DNA of 64,000 nucleotides from Citrobacter sp. R56 (GCF_016811995.1 NZ_CP069159.1:1-64000), one strand, 5' to 3'. Counted from the first letter of the stretch, positions 1-13,667 are shown. The notes: generated by a model from the letters alone, not told the origin. A program made the numbers and translations.

Positions 1-1332
1 ATGTGGATACGCCCGTTGCAGGCGGAACTGAGCGATAACACGCTGGCTTTGTATGCGCCAAACCGTTTTGTGCTCGACTGGGTAAGGGATAAATACCTCA
101 ATAACATCAATGGACTGTTGAATAATTTTTGCGGCGCAGATGCCCCGCAACTGCGTTTTGAGGTGGGAACAAAACCCGTTACTCAGACGCTAAAGACGCC
201 TGTTAATCATGTTGTTGCACCGGCGCATGTTGCGCAAGTGCAGCCACAACGTGCAGCACCTGCGGCGCGCCCGGGTTGGGACAACGTACCGGCCCCGGCG
301 GAGCCAACCTATCGCTCCAACGTCAACGTTAAACATACCTTTGATAACTTCGTCGAAGGTAAATCCAACCAACTGGCGCGCGCGGCGGCACGTCAGGTCG
401 CGGACAACCCAGGCGGCGCCTATAACCCGTTATTCCTTTATGGCGGTACCGGTTTAGGTAAAACGCACCTGTTGCATGCCGTGGGTAACGGCATTATGGC
501 GCGCAAGCCTAATGCAAAAGTGGTGTATATGCACTCCGAGCGTTTTGTACAGGACATGGTAAAAGCCCTGCAAAACAATGCGATCGAAGAGTTTAAACGC
601 TACTACCGCTCCGTTGACGCGTTGCTGATTGACGATATTCAATTTTTCGCCAATAAAGAACGATCCCAGGAAGAGTTTTTCCACACCTTTAACGCCTTGC
701 TGGAAGGTAATCAGCAGATCATTTTGACGTCAGATCGTTATCCAAAAGAGATCAATGGCGTTGAAGATCGTCTGAAATCCCGCTTCGGTTGGGGGTTAAC
801 GGTCGCGATCGAACCGCCGGAACTGGAAACACGCGTTGCGATCCTGATGAAAAAAGCGGACGAAAACGACATTCGTTTGCCTGGCGAAGTGGCGTTCTTT
901 ATCGCCAAGCGTCTACGCTCTAACGTACGTGAACTGGAAGGCGCGCTGAACCGGGTTATCGCCAACGCGAACTTTACCGGCCGCGCTATCACCATCGATT
1001 TTGTGCGAGAAGCGCTGCGCGATCTGCTGGCGTTGCAGGAAAAACTGGTCACCATCGACAATATTCAGAAGACGGTGGCGGAGTATTACAAAATCAAAAT
1101 TGCGGATCTGCTTTCTAAGCGTCGATCTCGCTCGGTAGCGCGTCCGCGTCAGATGGCTATGGCGCTGGCGAAAGAGCTTACTAACCACAGTCTGCCGGAA
1201 ATTGGCGACGCGTTTGGTGGGCGTGACCACACTACCGTTCTTCATGCCTGCCGTAAGATCGAGCAGTTGCGTGAAGAAAGCCATGATATTAAAGAAGATT
1301 TCTCCAATTTAATCAGAACATTATCTTCGTGA
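1..1332 (+). CDS. dnaA: Chromosomal replication initiator DnaA (5' end outside window)
   Basis: DnaA binds oriC DnaA boxes, forms an ATP-dependent filament and melts the origin. 443 residues are present. E. coli DnaA has 467 and its residue 25 begins the [10 protein letters not shown] stretch seen here, so about 24 codons lie upstream of the window and base 1 is not the real start. Visible are the tail of domain I (DnaB contact), a variable Pro/Ala-rich linker, the AAA+ domain with Walker [10 protein letters not shown] and Walker B LLIDDIQF, and the C-terminal box-binding signature [15 protein letters not shown]. The dnaN start follows after 4 bases, as in the enteric dnaA-dnaN-recF operon. 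Confidence 0.98.
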   Translation: MWIRPLQAELSDNTLALYAPNRFVLDWVRDKYLNNINGLLNNFCGADAPQLRFEVGTKPVTQTLKTPVNHVVAPAHVAQVQPQRAAPAARPGWDNVPAPAEPTYRSNVNVKHTFDNFVEGKSNQLARAAARQVADNPGGAYNPLFLYGGTGLGKTHLLHAVGNGIMARKPNAKVVYMHSERFVQDMVKALQNNAIEEFKRYYRSVDALLIDDIQFFANKERSQEEFFHTFNALLEGNQQIILTSDRYPKEINGVEDRLKSRFGWGLTVAIEPPELETRVAILMKKADENDIRLPGEVAFFIAKRLRSNVRELEGALNRVIANANFTGRAITIDFVREALRDLLALQEKLVTIDNIQKTVAEYYKIKIADLLSKRRSRSVARPRQMAMALAKELTNHSLPEIGDAFGGRDHTTVLHACRKIEQLREESHDIKEDFSNLIRTLSS

Positions 1333-1336
1333 CGCT

Positions 1337-2437
1337 ATGAAATTTACCGTTGAACGTGAACATTTATTAAAACCGCTTCAGCAGGTCAGCGGCCCGCTGG
1401 GTGGTCGTCCTACGCTGCCAATTCTCGGTAACCTGTTGCTGCAGGTTGCAGACGGTACGCTTTCTCTGACTGGCACCGACCTTGAAATGGAAATGGTGGC
1501 GCGCGTTGCGTTAATTCAGCCTCATGAAGCAGGCGCAACCACCGTCCCGGCGCGGAAATTCTTTGATATCTGCCGTGGTTTGCCGGAAGGGGCTGAAATT
1601 GCCGTTCAGCTGGAAGGCGATCGGATGCTGGTGCGTTCTGGCCGCAGCCGCTTCTCGCTTTCCACATTGCCTGCCGCCGACTTCCCTAACCTGGATGACT
1701 GGCAGAGTGAAGTCGAATTTACCCTGCCGCAGGCGACGATGAAGCGTCTGATTGAAGCGACCCAGTTTTCCATGGCGCATCAGGACGTTCGCTATTACTT
1801 AAACGGTATGCTGTTTGAGACTGAAGGCGAAGAGCTGCGCACCGTGGCCACTGATGGTCACCGTCTGGCGGTCTGTTCCATGCCGGTCGGACAATCTCTG
1901 CCGAACCATTCGGTGATCGTACCGCGTAAAGGCGTGATTGAACTGATGCGTATGCTTGATGGCGGCGATAACCCGCTGCGCGTGCAAATCGGCAGCAACA
2001 ACATCCGTGCGCACGTCGGCGATTTTATCTTTACATCCAAGCTGGTTGATGGCCGTTTCCCTGATTATCGCCGCGTATTGCCGAAGAATCCGGACAAACA
2101 TCTGGAAGCAGGCTGCGATATTCTCAAACAGGCGTTTGCCCGTGCGGCGATCCTCTCGAATGAGAAATTCCGCGGCGTGCGTCTGTATGTGAGCGAAAAC
2201 CAGCTCAAAATCACCGCCAATAACCCGGAACAGGAAGAAGCGGAAGAGATTCTGGATGTCACTTATCCGGGCACCGAAATGGAGATCGGTTTTAACGTCA
2301 GCTATGTGCTGGATGTTCTGAATGCGCTGAAGTGCGAAAACGTGCGCATTATGCTGACCGACTCGGTTTCCAGTGTGCAAATTGAAGATGCGGCGTCTCA
2401 AAGCGCAGCCTATGTTGTTATGCCAATGCGCTTGTAG
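1337..2437 (+). CDS. dnaN: DNA polymerase III beta sliding clamp
   Basis: The beta clamp encircles DNA as a dimer and tethers Pol III and other polymerases. The protein is 366 residues, exactly the E. coli length, and runs from MKFTVEREHLLKPLQQVSGP to the C-terminal VVMPMRL that forms part of the hydrophobic client-binding cleft. It starts 4 bases after the dnaA stop. It ends in TAG rather than overlapping the next start: in E. coli the dnaN stop is fused to the recF start, whereas here 145 bases intervene. Confidence 0.98.
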   Translation: MKFTVEREHLLKPLQQVSGPLGGRPTLPILGNLLLQVADGTLSLTGTDLEMEMVARVALIQPHEAGATTVPARKFFDICRGLPEGAEIAVQLEGDRMLVRSGRSRFSLSTLPAADFPNLDDWQSEVEFTLPQATMKRLIEATQFSMAHQDVRYYLNGMLFETEGEELRTVATDGHRLAVCSMPVGQSLPNHSVIVPRKGVIELMRMLDGGDNPLRVQIGSNNIRAHVGDFIFTSKLVDGRFPDYRRVLPKNPDKHLEAGCDILKQAFARAAILSNEKFRGVRLYVSENQLKITANNPEQEEAEEILDVTYPGTEMEIGFNVSYVLDVLNALKCENVRIMLTDSVSSVQIEDAASQSAAYVVMPMRL

Positions 2438-2582
2438 TGTTTGAAAGGGGCTGGTTTACTTGCCATTTCGCCTTCCGGCAGTGCTCAAAATGCTCACGTA
2501 CTTCGTGTACGCTCTGCTTTTTGCGCGCTGGCGGCAGACGAACTGCCTGCGACACCGACGCCCCTGGAAAACGTACTGATAT
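2438..2582 (+). repeat. 145-base non-coding insert between dnaN and recF, possibly a dispersed element
   Basis: In E. coli and Salmonella, as I recall them, dnaN and recF are directly joined. Here a block rich in short inverted repeats separates them (for example CGTAC/GTACG around 2498-2512, and GGCAG/CTGCC arms near 2475 and 2535-2547). No plausible coding sequence or Shine-Dalgarno is seen. Its style (CTTCCGGCAGTGCTCAAAATG, then CGTACTTCGTGTACGC) resembles intergenic palindromic elements scattered in enteric genomes, but I found no second copy in this window and cannot name the family. Confidence 0.5.
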
Positions 2583-3656
2583 ATGTCACTGACGCGATTA
2601 CTCATCAAAGATTTCCGCAATATCGAAAACGCGGATCTCGCTTTATCTCCCGGCTTTAATTTTCTGGTGGGCGCGAACGGCAGCGGCAAAACCAGTGTGC
2701 TGGAAGCCATCTATACACTCGGCCATGGCCGGGCGTTTCGCAGTTTGCAGATTGGCCGCGTAATTCGCCACGAGCAGGAATCGTTTGTTCTTCATGGTCG
2801 TTTGCAGGGTGAAGAGCGCGAGACCTCCATCGGTCTGACCAAAGACAAGCAGGGCGACAGCAAAGTCCGCATTGACGGCACTGACGGCCACAAGGTCGCT
2901 GAACTGGCGCACCTGATGCCGATGCAGTTGATTACGCCAGAGGGGTTTACTTTACTCAATGGCGGCCCCAAATACAGAAGAGCGTTCCTGGACTGGGGAT
3001 GCTTTCATAATGAGACCGGATTCTTCACCGCCTGGAGCAATCTCAAGCGTTTGCTTAAACAACGCAATGCGGCGTTGCGCCAGGTGAGTCGATATGAACA
3101 ACTGCGTCCGTGGGATAAAGAGCTGATCCCGCTGGCGGAACAAATCAGCACCTGGCGCGCGGAGTACAGCGCCGGTATCGCTGCCGATATGGCGGATACC
3201 TGCCAGCAATTTTTACCCGAATTTTCACTCTCTTTCTCTTTTCAGCGAGGCTGGGAAAAAGAGACGGATTATGCCGAGGTGCTGGAGCGGAGCTTTGAAC
3301 GCGACCGCATGTTGACCTATACCGCGCACGGGCCGCATAAAGCGGACTTCCGCATTCGCGCCGACGGTGCGCCGGTTGAAGATACCTTATCGCGTGGGCA
3401 GCTAAAGCTGCTGATGTGCGCCTTACGTCTGGCGCAAGGGGAGTTTCTGACTCGTGAAAGCGGGCGGCGCTGCCTCTACCTGATAGATGATTTTGCCTCT
3501 GAACTTGATGATGCGCGTCGTGGGCTGCTGGCCAGCCGCTTAAAAGCGACGCAATCTCAGGTCTTTGTCAGCGCAATCAGCGCTGAACACGTTCTTGACA
3601 TGTCGGACAAAAATTCGAAGATGTTCACCGTGGAAAAGGGTAAAATAACGGATTAA
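2583..3656 (+). CDS. recF: DNA repair and gap-filling protein RecF
   Basis: RecF is an SMC-like ATPase that, with RecO and RecR, loads RecA at single-strand gaps and stalled forks. The 357-residue protein has the family length, with Walker [14 protein letters not shown] near residue 30, the ABC-type signature LSRGQLKLL and Walker [14 protein letters not shown] near the C terminus. The ATG at 2583 gives the expected [15 protein letters not shown] start. The bases upstream (GTACTGATAT) show no clear Shine-Dalgarno, and the usual overlap with dnaN is broken by the insert, so translational coupling is probably altered. Confidence 0.97.
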   Translation: MSLTRLLIKDFRNIENADLALSPGFNFLVGANGSGKTSVLEAIYTLGHGRAFRSLQIGRVIRHEQESFVLHGRLQGEERETSIGLTKDKQGDSKVRIDGTDGHKVAELAHLMPMQLITPEGFTLLNGGPKYRRAFLDWGCFHNETGFFTAWSNLKRLLKQRNAALRQVSRYEQLRPWDKELIPLAEQISTWRAEYSAGIAADMADTCQQFLPEFSLSFSFQRGWEKETDYAEVLERSFERDRMLTYTAHGPHKADFRIRADGAPVEDTLSRGQLKLLMCALRLAQGEFLTRESGRRCLYLIDDFASELDDARRGLLASRLKATQSQVFVSAISAEHVLDMSDKNSKMFTVEKGKITD

Positions 3657-3666
3657 CCCAAGATAA

Positions 3667-6099
<2,433 letters not shown>

Positions 6100-6118
6100 C
6101 GTGTACCCAGGCCTGCTC

Positions 6119-6200
6119 CTGTAGGCCTGATAAGCGAAGCGCCATCAGGCAGTTCGTTAACGTTTGCCGGATGGCGGCTTAGGCCTTATCCGGCCTACAA
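6119..6200. repeat. REP/BIME element downstream of gyrB
   Basis: Two REP-type palindromic units in opposite orientation lie at 6121-6150 (GCCTGATAAGCG...CATCAGGC) and 6165-6198 (TGCCGGATGGCGGCTTAGGC...CCGGCCTAC). This is the bacterial interspersed mosaic element pattern typical of E. coli and relatives, often acting in 3'-end mRNA stability and gyrase binding. Confidence 0.85.
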
Positions 6201-6210
6201 CCGATCTACA

Positions 6211-6234
6211 AAAGGGGAATCCCGATTCCCCTTT
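6211..6234 (+). terminator. Hairpin terminator after gyrB
   Basis: A perfect 10-base-pair stem AAAGGGGAAT/ATTCCCCTTT with a 4-base loop, followed by a pyrimidine-rich stretch. It fits the end of the dnaA-gyrB transcript, although the T-run is weak. Confidence 0.6.
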
Positions 6235-6311
6235 CCATCCCCCTTTTCGTTGCTGTTTTTTGAGCGGAATCGCGTTAGCATGAGGATAGACTCATTTAAT
6301 CCGGGGAACTC

Positions 6312-7124
6312 ATGGCTATCAAACTCATTGCTATCGATATGGATGGCACACTTCTGCTGCCCGATCACACCATTTCACCCGCGGTCAAAACGGCAATTGC
6401 CGCTGCACGCGCGCGCGGCGTTAACGTGGTGCTGACCACAGGCCGACCGTTTGCGGGCGTTCACAGCTACCTGAAAGAGCTTCACATGGAACAGCCCGGT
6501 GATTACTGCATTACCTATAACGGTGCGCTGGTACAGAAAGCGAGTGATGGTAGTACTGTTGCGCAAACCGCGTTGAGCTATGACGACTATCGCTATCTTG
6601 AGCAACTCTCCCGTGATGTCGGTTCCCACTTCCATGCGCTGGATCGCAACACGCTGTATACAGCAAACCGCGACATCAGCTATTACACGGTTCATGAATC
6701 TTTTGTCGCGACCATCCCGCTGGTGTTCTGTGAAGCGGAGAAAATGGATCCGGCAACGCAGTTCCTGAAAGTGATGATGATTGATGAACCCGCCGTCCTC
6801 GATAAAGCCATCGCCCGCATTCCGGCAGAGGTAAAAGAGAAATACACCGTGCTGAAAAGTGCACCGTACTTCCTCGAAATTCTGGATAAACGCGTGAATA
6901 AAGGCACGGGTGTGAAATCGCTGGCCGATGCTCTGGGTATTAAACGCGATGAGATCATGGCCATTGGCGATCAGGAAAACGACATTGCGATGATCGAATT
7001 TGCCGGCATGGGCGTGGCGATGGACAACGCAATTTCGTCGGTAAAAGAGGTTGCCAACTTCGTCACCAAATCCAACCTGGACGATGGCGTGGCGTACGCC
7101 ATTGAGAAGTTTGTGCTGAATTAA
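6312..7124 (+). CDS. yidA: Sugar phosphatase YidA (HAD family, Cof type)
   Basis: HAD-superfamily (IIB, Cof-like) phosphatase acting on small phosphorylated metabolites such as erythrose-4-phosphate and sugar phosphates in E. coli. The protein has 270 residues, the E. coli length. Motif I is DMDGTLL near residue 9, motif II LTTGRP near residue 42, the motif III lysine lies in the KG region near residue 197, and motif IV GDQENDIAMI is near residue 217. It begins after a GGGGA Shine-Dalgarno. The galactonate (dgo) and cbrBC genes that flank it in E. coli are absent. Confidence 0.95.
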   Translation: MAIKLIAIDMDGTLLLPDHTISPAVKTAIAAARARGVNVVLTTGRPFAGVHSYLKELHMEQPGDYCITYNGALVQKASDGSTVAQTALSYDDYRYLEQLSRDVGSHFHALDRNTLYTANRDISYYTVHESFVATIPLVFCEAEKMDPATQFLKVMMIDEPAVLDKAIARIPAEVKEKYTVLKSAPYFLEILDKRVNKGTGVKSLADALGIKRDEIMAIGDQENDIAMIEFAGMGVAMDNAISSVKEVANFVTKSNLDDGVAYAIEKFVLN

Positions 7125-7153
7125 TCCAGCTTCCGTCAATAAACGCTTTTCTG

Positions 7154-7179
7154 ACCCGCATCTGTTGCGGGTTTTTTTA
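7154..7179 (+). terminator. Rho-independent terminator after yidA
   Basis: Stem ACCCGCA/TGCGGGT followed by a run of seven T, directly downstream of yidA and before the convergent cbrA. Confidence 0.85.
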
Positions 7180-7193
7180 TCCTGGGCGCAGGT

Positions 7194-8312
7194 CTACATC
7201 TCCGCTGCTGTATTGGCTGTCTGCTTGCATGGATTTCTGACGGGCTGCTGCTCGTGATTCTGCGGGATATGTGCGACACCGCTTTGCATAATCCATTTTC
7301 TGGTCAATGCCGAGGTTAACATCCGACTCTTGATAATCTTACCGTAGAGCTTCACGCGCAGTTTTCGGGTGGCGCTTCGATAGGCGTCATTCAGATTCTC
7401 TGCATCCCGCATAAAGACGGATTTCAGGATCTCCGCGCTGTCCAGAGCGTAGCTGATTCCCTCCAGCGAACTGGCGCTGATGAACCCCGCCGCTTCACCA
7501 ATCAGAAACGCATTGTCTTTTCCGCAAACAAAATCCGCCCAGCGCGAGGGGAACAGCACGGTGCATTTTTCGCTTTTTAGCGGTTTGCCAAACTGAAAAT
7601 GGAAGGCTTCCATTTTTGCTTTTAGCGCGTCAAAGCGCGCCTGCCCGTCTTTCATCGGGTAGGCGCCGCCAAAGATAAAATAACCGTCTTTGCTGATACT
7701 CCATGAGTAGCAGTCCGTGACATCGTTATCAAAAATACAGGAGTAAAATGGCTGAGGATGTTTTTCAGCGAACCATTGCTGAAGCGCGACGTATTTACGG
7801 ATTTGATGCTCAGGATACAGATGGCGGCGAACCAGCGAATTTGCCCCGTCGGCACCAACCAGATAGCGAGCGGTAATGTGTTGCTCCCAGCCGTCAGCGC
7901 GAAAAATCACGTGCCATGTGTCGCCTTCTCGCCAGATTTTCCTGCACAGACTGTCGTGGTAAACCGCGACCTCATCAGGGATGAGTGATTTCATCCATAA
8001 ATCAAACGCGTGGCGGTTGATATTGATGTAACTACGTTGATAGTTACGCGTCAGCGCTGCTGCCACATCTACCGTTTTAACGCTGAAAATCTGCGGGTTG
8101 GCGATCACATCGACCGGTAAGGTAATGCCATCGCGAATAAACGAACGCTGGGCATCCGGAGCCAGCAGGCCGCCGCAGGGTTTGGTGAAACCTTCCGTTC
8201 CGCACTGGCGCTTTTTATCCAGCGCAATGACACGCATCTTTCCACTCAAATGCCGTGCCAGCGCCGATCCTGCCGGGCCTAAACCGATAATTGCCACGTC
8301 AAAGTGTTCCAT
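7194..8312 (-). CDS. cbrA: FAD-dependent oxidoreductase CbrA
   Basis: CbrA (YidS) is a geranylgeranyl-reductase-like flavoprotein, a CreB-regulated gene linked to colicin M tolerance in E. coli. The 372-residue product starts [20 protein letters not shown], a classic FAD-binding GxGxxG motif, and contains [13 protein letters not shown] near residue 153 and the FAD-binding [19 protein letters not shown] near residue 270. It is about 18 residues longer than E. coli CbrA because its C-terminal tail differs ([14 protein letters not shown]). It is convergent with yidA and divergent from yidR. The dgo operon that follows it in E. coli is missing. Confidence 0.93.
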   Translation of the reverse strand: MEHFDVAIIGLGPAGSALARHLSGKMRVIALDKKRQCGTEGFTKPCGGLLAPDAQRSFIRDGITLPVDVIANPQIFSVKTVDVAAALTRNYQRSYININRHAFDLWMKSLIPDEVAVYHDSLCRKIWREGDTWHVIFRADGWEQHITARYLVGADGANSLVRRHLYPEHQIRKYVALQQWFAEKHPQPFYSCIFDNDVTDCYSWSISKDGYFIFGGAYPMKDGQARFDALKAKMEAFHFQFGKPLKSEKCTVLFPSRWADFVCGKDNAFLIGEAAGFISASSLEGISYALDSAEILKSVFMRDAENLNDAYRSATRKLRVKLYGKIIKSRMLTSALTRKWIMQSGVAHIPQNHEQQPVRNPCKQTANTAAEM

Positions 8313-8415
8313 CTTTTTTTACCCGCCGTCATTGTGATGGAGGCATGCTAAAACCTGAAAGTGAAGCCCTTGTGAAGTATGATGGCCGGAATTGTCTCGC
8401 ATCAGGGTTCTTGCA

Positions 8416-9642
8416 ATGAAACAAATCACCTTTGCGCCACGTCATCACCAGCTTACCAATATCAATACCTGGACTCCGGATAGCCAGTGGCTGGTGTTCG
8501 ATGTACGCCCGTCGGGGGCCTCTTTTACCGGGGAAACCATTGAGCGGGTAAACGTTGAAACTGGGGCCGTCGAGGTGATTTATCGTGCCACGCAGGGGGC
8601 GCATGTGGGTGTGGTGACCGTTCATCCACGAGAGAATAAATATGTGTTTATTCATGGGCCTGAGAATCCAGATGCCGCATGGCACTACGATTTTCACCAT
8701 CGTCGGGGGGTCATTGCGCATCAGGGGAACGTTGCCAACCTGGACGCGATGGATATCACCGCCCCATACACACCCGGCGCGCTGCGCGGCGGTAGCCATG
8801 TGCATGTCTTCAACCCGAACGGCGAGTTCGTCAGCTTCACCTATAACGATCACGTCCTGCATGAGCGAGATCCGGCGCAGGATTTGCGCAACGTCGGTGT
8901 CGCGGCGCCATGGGGACCAGTCACGGTGTCGGGTCAGAATCCCCGTGAGTACAGCGGTAGCCACTGGTGTGTGCTGGTCAGTCAAACGACACCCACCCCG
9001 AGACCTGGCAGCGATGAGATTAATCGTGCCTATGAAGAGGGCTGGGTTGGGGATCATGCGCTGGCCTTTATCGGAGATACGTTGTCGGTGAAAGGCGAAA
9101 AGGTGCCGGAGCTGTTTCTCGTCGGCCTGCCGCGTGAAGAAAGCGGCTGGAAACTGGCGGGAGAAACGCCTCTGGCAGGAACAGAATCATTGATGCCCGC
9201 ACCGCCAGTCGGCGTGGCCCAGCGTCGTCTGACGTTTACTCAGGGTCGCGCTTACCCCGGACTGGTGAATGCGCCGCGTCACTGGGTGCGTAGCAATCCG
9301 CAGGCCACGGAGATTGCATTTTTGATGCGTGACGAGCGCGGTATTGTTCAGCTCTGGCTGATTGCTGCGCAGGGGGGAGAGCCGCGTCAGCTTACCCATC
9401 ATGCAACGGATATTCAGTCGGCGTTTAACTGGCATCCATCGGGAAAATGGTTGGGGTATGTGCTGGAGAACCGAATTGCCTGCTGCGACGCACACAGCGG
9501 AGATGTCTGTTTCCTGACGTCGGAGCATGGTAATACGCCTTCAGCGGATGCCGTTGTTTTCTCACCGGATGGGCGACATATTGCGTGGATGGAAGACGTA
9601 CAGGGTTTCCGTCAGCTGTGGGTGACGGAAACCGGGCGTTAA
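8416..9642 (+). CDS. yidR: YidR, beta-propeller-like protein (DUF3748)
   Basis: Homologue of E. coli YidR, a TolB-like beta-propeller protein of unknown function. ATG 8416, preceded by AGGG, gives 408 residues starting MKQITFAPRHHQLTNINTWT; an in-frame TTG at 8392 would add eight residues but lacks support. WD/TolB-type blade signatures recur (DSQWLVFDV, HPSGKWLGYV, SPDGRHIAWMED). No secretion signal is evident. Its stop is one base from the convergent yidQ stop. No catalytic residues can be assigned. Confidence 0.92.
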   Translation: MKQITFAPRHHQLTNINTWTPDSQWLVFDVRPSGASFTGETIERVNVETGAVEVIYRATQGAHVGVVTVHPRENKYVFIHGPENPDAAWHYDFHHRRGVIAHQGNVANLDAMDITAPYTPGALRGGSHVHVFNPNGEFVSFTYNDHVLHERDPAQDLRNVGVAAPWGPVTVSGQNPREYSGSHWCVLVSQTTPTPRPGSDEINRAYEEGWVGDHALAFIGDTLSVKGEKVPELFLVGLPREESGWKLAGETPLAGTESLMPAPPVGVAQRRLTFTQGRAYPGLVNAPRHWVRSNPQATEIAFLMRDERGIVQLWLIAAQGGEPRQLTHHATDIQSAFNWHPSGKWLGYVLENRIACCDAHSGDVCFLTSEHGNTPSADAVVFSPDGRHIAWMEDVQGFRQLWVTETGR

Positions 9643-9643
9643 A

Positions 9644-9976
9644 TCAGGGCGCGGACATTTCTGCCGGGGGGATGACGGAGTTCGTTATCTGCGTTCTCTC
9701 CTCGCTTCTTTCGACGCGGGATCTGACGGAGTTATCTTTGCGGAAGAGATCCCATGGCAGGAGTAGGGTGTCCATTACGGCGGTGAACGGCATGTCGAGT
9801 ATTGCCAGAGACTTTGTACCCCAGTTTGTATCACTCTCACTGATCATCGTAGCGCTGGCGCGTGTACCTGGATAAGTTCCTTCCTTGCCGCCAGTATGTG
9901 ACATTACGCTTGAGCAACCACCCAGTAAAACCATTCCGCCGCACATCACTAGCGGTAACAACACATTTTTTATCAT
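9644..9976 (-). CDS. yidQ: YidQ, small conserved lipoprotein
   Basis: 110 residues, the E. coli length. The N terminus has a short charged start, a hydrophobic core and a lipobox LGGC with Cys21 followed by Ser, predicting lipid modification and outer-membrane sorting. The DUF1375-like body (SHTGGKEGTYPGTRAS...WGTKSLAILDMPFTAVMDTLLLPWDLF) is shared with other enteric small lipoproteins. Function unknown. It lies between yidR (convergent) and the heat-shock gene ibpA (divergent). Confidence 0.93.
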   Translation of the reverse strand: MIKNVLLPLVMCGGMVLLGGCSSVMSHTGGKEGTYPGTRASATMISESDTNWGTKSLAILDMPFTAVMDTLLLPWDLFRKDNSVRSRVERSEERTQITNSVIPPAEMSAP

Positions 9977-10149
9977 GATTCATTCATCTGTTGATCAACG
10001 GTGTTTGCATGATGAGTTATAGCGTTCCATTGCCCGGAAGAATACCCTCAGCATGTCGCACTGTGGTGCTTATCGCACTTTAACGATCTGTGCTTCCCCC
10101 CCAGTCTATGCCATAGACAGCAAACTGCAAAAAAAGTCCCCATTAAACG

Positions 10150-10178
10150 CTTGAAAAGTTCATATCAGGACCCATTTT
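10150..10178 (+). promoter_or_regulatory. Sigma-32 heat-shock promoter of ibpAB
   Basis: CTTGAAA at 10150-10156, a 14-base spacer and CCCATTT starting at 10171 match the sigma-32 consensus, about 105 bases upstream of the ibpA ATG. The 306 bases between yidQ and ibpA otherwise hold only leader sequence. Confidence 0.85.
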
Positions 10179-10184
10179 TACGGT

Positions 10185-10282
10185 AAGGACAAACGAAGAG
10201 CATGCCTGAGGGGTGTTCTGTCCGCCTGGCCTGTCCATGATGGAAGGTCTCATATTCTCGCTGATTTCAGGAGCTATTGATT
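10185..10282 (+). promoter_or_regulatory. ibpA 5' leader, probable ROSE-type RNA thermometer
   Basis: E. coli and Salmonella ibpA are known to carry a ROSE-like thermometer in which a short pyrimidine-rich segment masks the Shine-Dalgarno at low temperature. This leader has the same location and ends with CTCGCTGATTTCAGGAGC before the ATG, with several inverted repeats upstream. The folded structure is inferred. Confidence 0.6.
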
Positions 10283-10696
10283 ATGCGTAATTTTGATTTA
10301 TCCCCGCTGTACCGTTCCGCTATTGGTTTTGACCGTTTGTTTAACCTGCTTGAAAACAACCAGAGCCAAAGTAATGGCGGCTACCCTCCGTATAACGTTG
10401 AGCTGGTGGATGAAAACCATTACCGCATTGCGATTGCCGTGGCAGGGTTTGCGGAAAGCGAGCTGGAAATTACCGCCCAGGATAATCTGCTGGTGGTGAA
10501 AGGCGCTCATGCTGATGAGCAAAAAGAACGTACTTACCTTTATCAGGGTATTGCCGAGCGCAACTTTGAACGCAAGTTCCAGTTAGCAGAGAACATTCAT
10601 GTTCGTGGCGCAAACCTGGTGAACGGTCTGCTGTATATCGAACTTGAGCGTGTGATTCCGGAAGCGAATAAACCACGCCGTATCGAAATCAATTAA
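10283..10696 (+). CDS. ibpA: Small heat-shock protein IbpA
   Basis: Cytoplasmic alpha-crystallin-type holdase that co-assembles with IbpB on aggregating proteins for later disaggregation by ClpB and DnaK. ATG 10283 gives 137 residues, the E. coli length, starting [20 protein letters not shown]. The central alpha-crystallin domain ([17 protein letters not shown]...[15 protein letters not shown]) and the C-terminal IEI anchoring motif are intact. It is transcribed from the sigma-32 promoter at 10150. Confidence 0.97.
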   Translation: MRNFDLSPLYRSAIGFDRLFNLLENNQSQSNGGYPPYNVELVDENHYRIAIAVAGFAESELEITAQDNLLVVKGAHADEQKERTYLYQGIAERNFERKFQLAENIHVRGANLVNGLLYIELERVIPEANKPRRIEIN

Positions 10697-10702
10697 TTCT
10701 GT

Positions 10703-10808
10703 CGGGCCGCGCTGCGCGGCCTGTTATCCCCATGCTCGCCGTCAGGGAGCATATGCAAATCTGCGGATTTGCAGGTACTCACTCGCTTCTTAGAAGGAGA
10801 TTATGATT
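10703..10808 (+). promoter_or_regulatory. ibpA-ibpB intergenic hairpins (second thermometer region)
   Basis: The region contains GGCCGCG/CGCGGCC near 10705-10721, a perfect TGCAAATC/GATTTGCA hairpin at 10754-10773, and a Shine-Dalgarno AGAAGGAG just upstream of ibpB that can pair with the preceding CTTCT. ibpB of E. coli also carries thermometer-type control; the match here is inferred from position and structure. Confidence 0.5.
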
Positions 10809-11237
10809 ATGCGTAACTACGATTTATCCCCGCTGCTGCGTCAATGGATCGGTTTTGACAAACTGGCCAACGCCTTGCAAAACACCGGTGAAAGCCAGAG
10901 CTTCCCACCCTATAACATCGAAAAAAGCGACGATAACCACTATCGCATTACCCTTGCGTTGGCCGGTTTCCGTCAGGAAGATCTGGATATTCAACTGGAA
11001 GGCACGCGCCTGACGGTGAAAGGTAGCCCGGAGCAGCCGGAGAAAGAGACCAAATGGTTGCATCAGGGGCTGGTCACACAACCGTTCAGTTTGAGCTTCA
11101 CCCTCGCTGAACATATGGAAGTCTCTGGCGCGACGTTCACTAACGGATTACTGCACATTGATTTAACACGTAATGTGCCAGAAACCCTCGCCCCGCAGCG
11201 TATCGAGATTCATGAACGACCTGCGTTAAATAGCTAA
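10809..11237 (+). CDS. ibpB: Small heat-shock protein IbpB
   Basis: Paralogue and partner of IbpA in the holdase complex. ATG 10809 gives 142 residues as in E. coli ([19 protein letters not shown]), with AAGGAG upstream; an ATG two codons earlier is closer to the Shine-Dalgarno and cannot be fully excluded. The alpha-crystallin domain [17 protein letters not shown] and the C-terminal IEI motif are present. It is cotranscribed with ibpA and followed by a terminator. Confidence 0.96.
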   Translation: MRNYDLSPLLRQWIGFDKLANALQNTGESQSFPPYNIEKSDDNHYRITLALAGFRQEDLDIQLEGTRLTVKGSPEQPEKETKWLHQGLVTQPFSLSFTLAEHMEVSGATFTNGLLHIDLTRNVPETLAPQRIEIHERPALNS

Positions 11238-11253
11238 TTTGCTGTTTGCCCTT

Positions 11254-11280
11254 GCCCCGCCAGAAATGACGGGGCTTTTT
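11254..11280 (+). terminator. Rho-independent terminator after ibpB
   Basis: GCCCCG/CGGGGC stem with a 10-base loop and a T-run, 17 bases after the ibpB stop. Confidence 0.85.
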
Positions 11281-11331
11281 TGTGCTTTACCACCCATACA
11301 TACCGCCTGTTCTCTGCGAAAATCCGGTTAA

Positions 11332-13023
<1,692 letters not shown>

Positions 13024-13322
13024 AGGAAATAATCCTGCTGACCGGCATCCTGTGGGTGCCGGTGATGATGTATCAACACCACTGACGGCGCATAATCCCT
13101 GCTTTGCTGAGAGCTTACCTTCACCTGACCTACGCATTCCCCTTCTTGCTTTCGTCGCGATAAGGCCAACTCAAGCCGAGATCGTGACCCTTTCCGCACA
13201 TATCCGTGGAGCCTGCACCCGCAAGGTGTGAACGTTGAGGGGAAAAAGCCGACGTTCTGATGCACTATTGTTATTTCCTTCTCTGATCCTCTGAATAGGG
13301 AACGTCATTAAAAGGAGTCCTG
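13024..13322. other. Intergenic region yidE-yidH
   Basis: 299 bases without a convincing gene. An ACCGGCA/TGCCGGT hairpin at about 13039-13062 may end yidE transcription but lacks a T-run. AAAAGGAG at 13310-13317 is the yidH ribosome site. Nothing else is recognised. Confidence 0.5.
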
Positions 13323-13667
13323 ATGAAGATTTCTCGCCTTGGAGAAGCGCCGGATTACCGCTTCTCACTGGCAAACGAGCGTACTTTTCTGGCGTGGATC
13401 CGCACCGCGCTGGGGTTTCTGGCGGCGGGGGTTGGTCTTGACCAGTTGGCTCCGGACTTTGCCACGCCCGTGATTCGTGAACTGTTGGCGTTGTTACTGT
13501 GTTTGTTTTCCGGTGGTCTGGCGATTTACGGCTACCTGCGATGGTTGCGTAATGAAAAGGCGATGCGTCTGAAGGAGGACCTGCCGTACACCCACAGTTT
13601 GCTGATTATCAGTCTGATTTTGATGATCGTCGCGGTGATCGTTATGGCGCTGGTACTGTATGGCTGA
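13323..13667 (+). CDS. yidH: YidH, DUF202 inner-membrane protein
   Basis: 114 residues, nearly identical to E. coli YidH. It has three predicted membrane helices, and the DUF202 signature FSLANERTFLAWIRTALGFL is at residues 14-33. It overlaps the next gene yidG, another DUF202 protein, by 8 bases, so the pair is probably cotranslated and may form one membrane complex. Biochemical role unknown. Confidence 0.93.
   Translation: MKISRLGEAPDYRFSLANERTFLAWIRTALGFLAAGVGLDQLAPDFATPVIRELLALLLCLFSGGLAIYGYLRWLRNEKAMRLKEDLPYTHSLLIISLILMIVAVIVMALVLYG

Noticed and set aside
1799..2401. 200-codon frame antisense to dnaN
   Set aside because: Lies wholly inside dnaN, no independent evidence.
2441..2659. 72-codon frame across the dnaN-recF insert and the recF start
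   Set aside because: TTG start, overlaps recF in another frame, no ribosome site; the insert looks non-coding.
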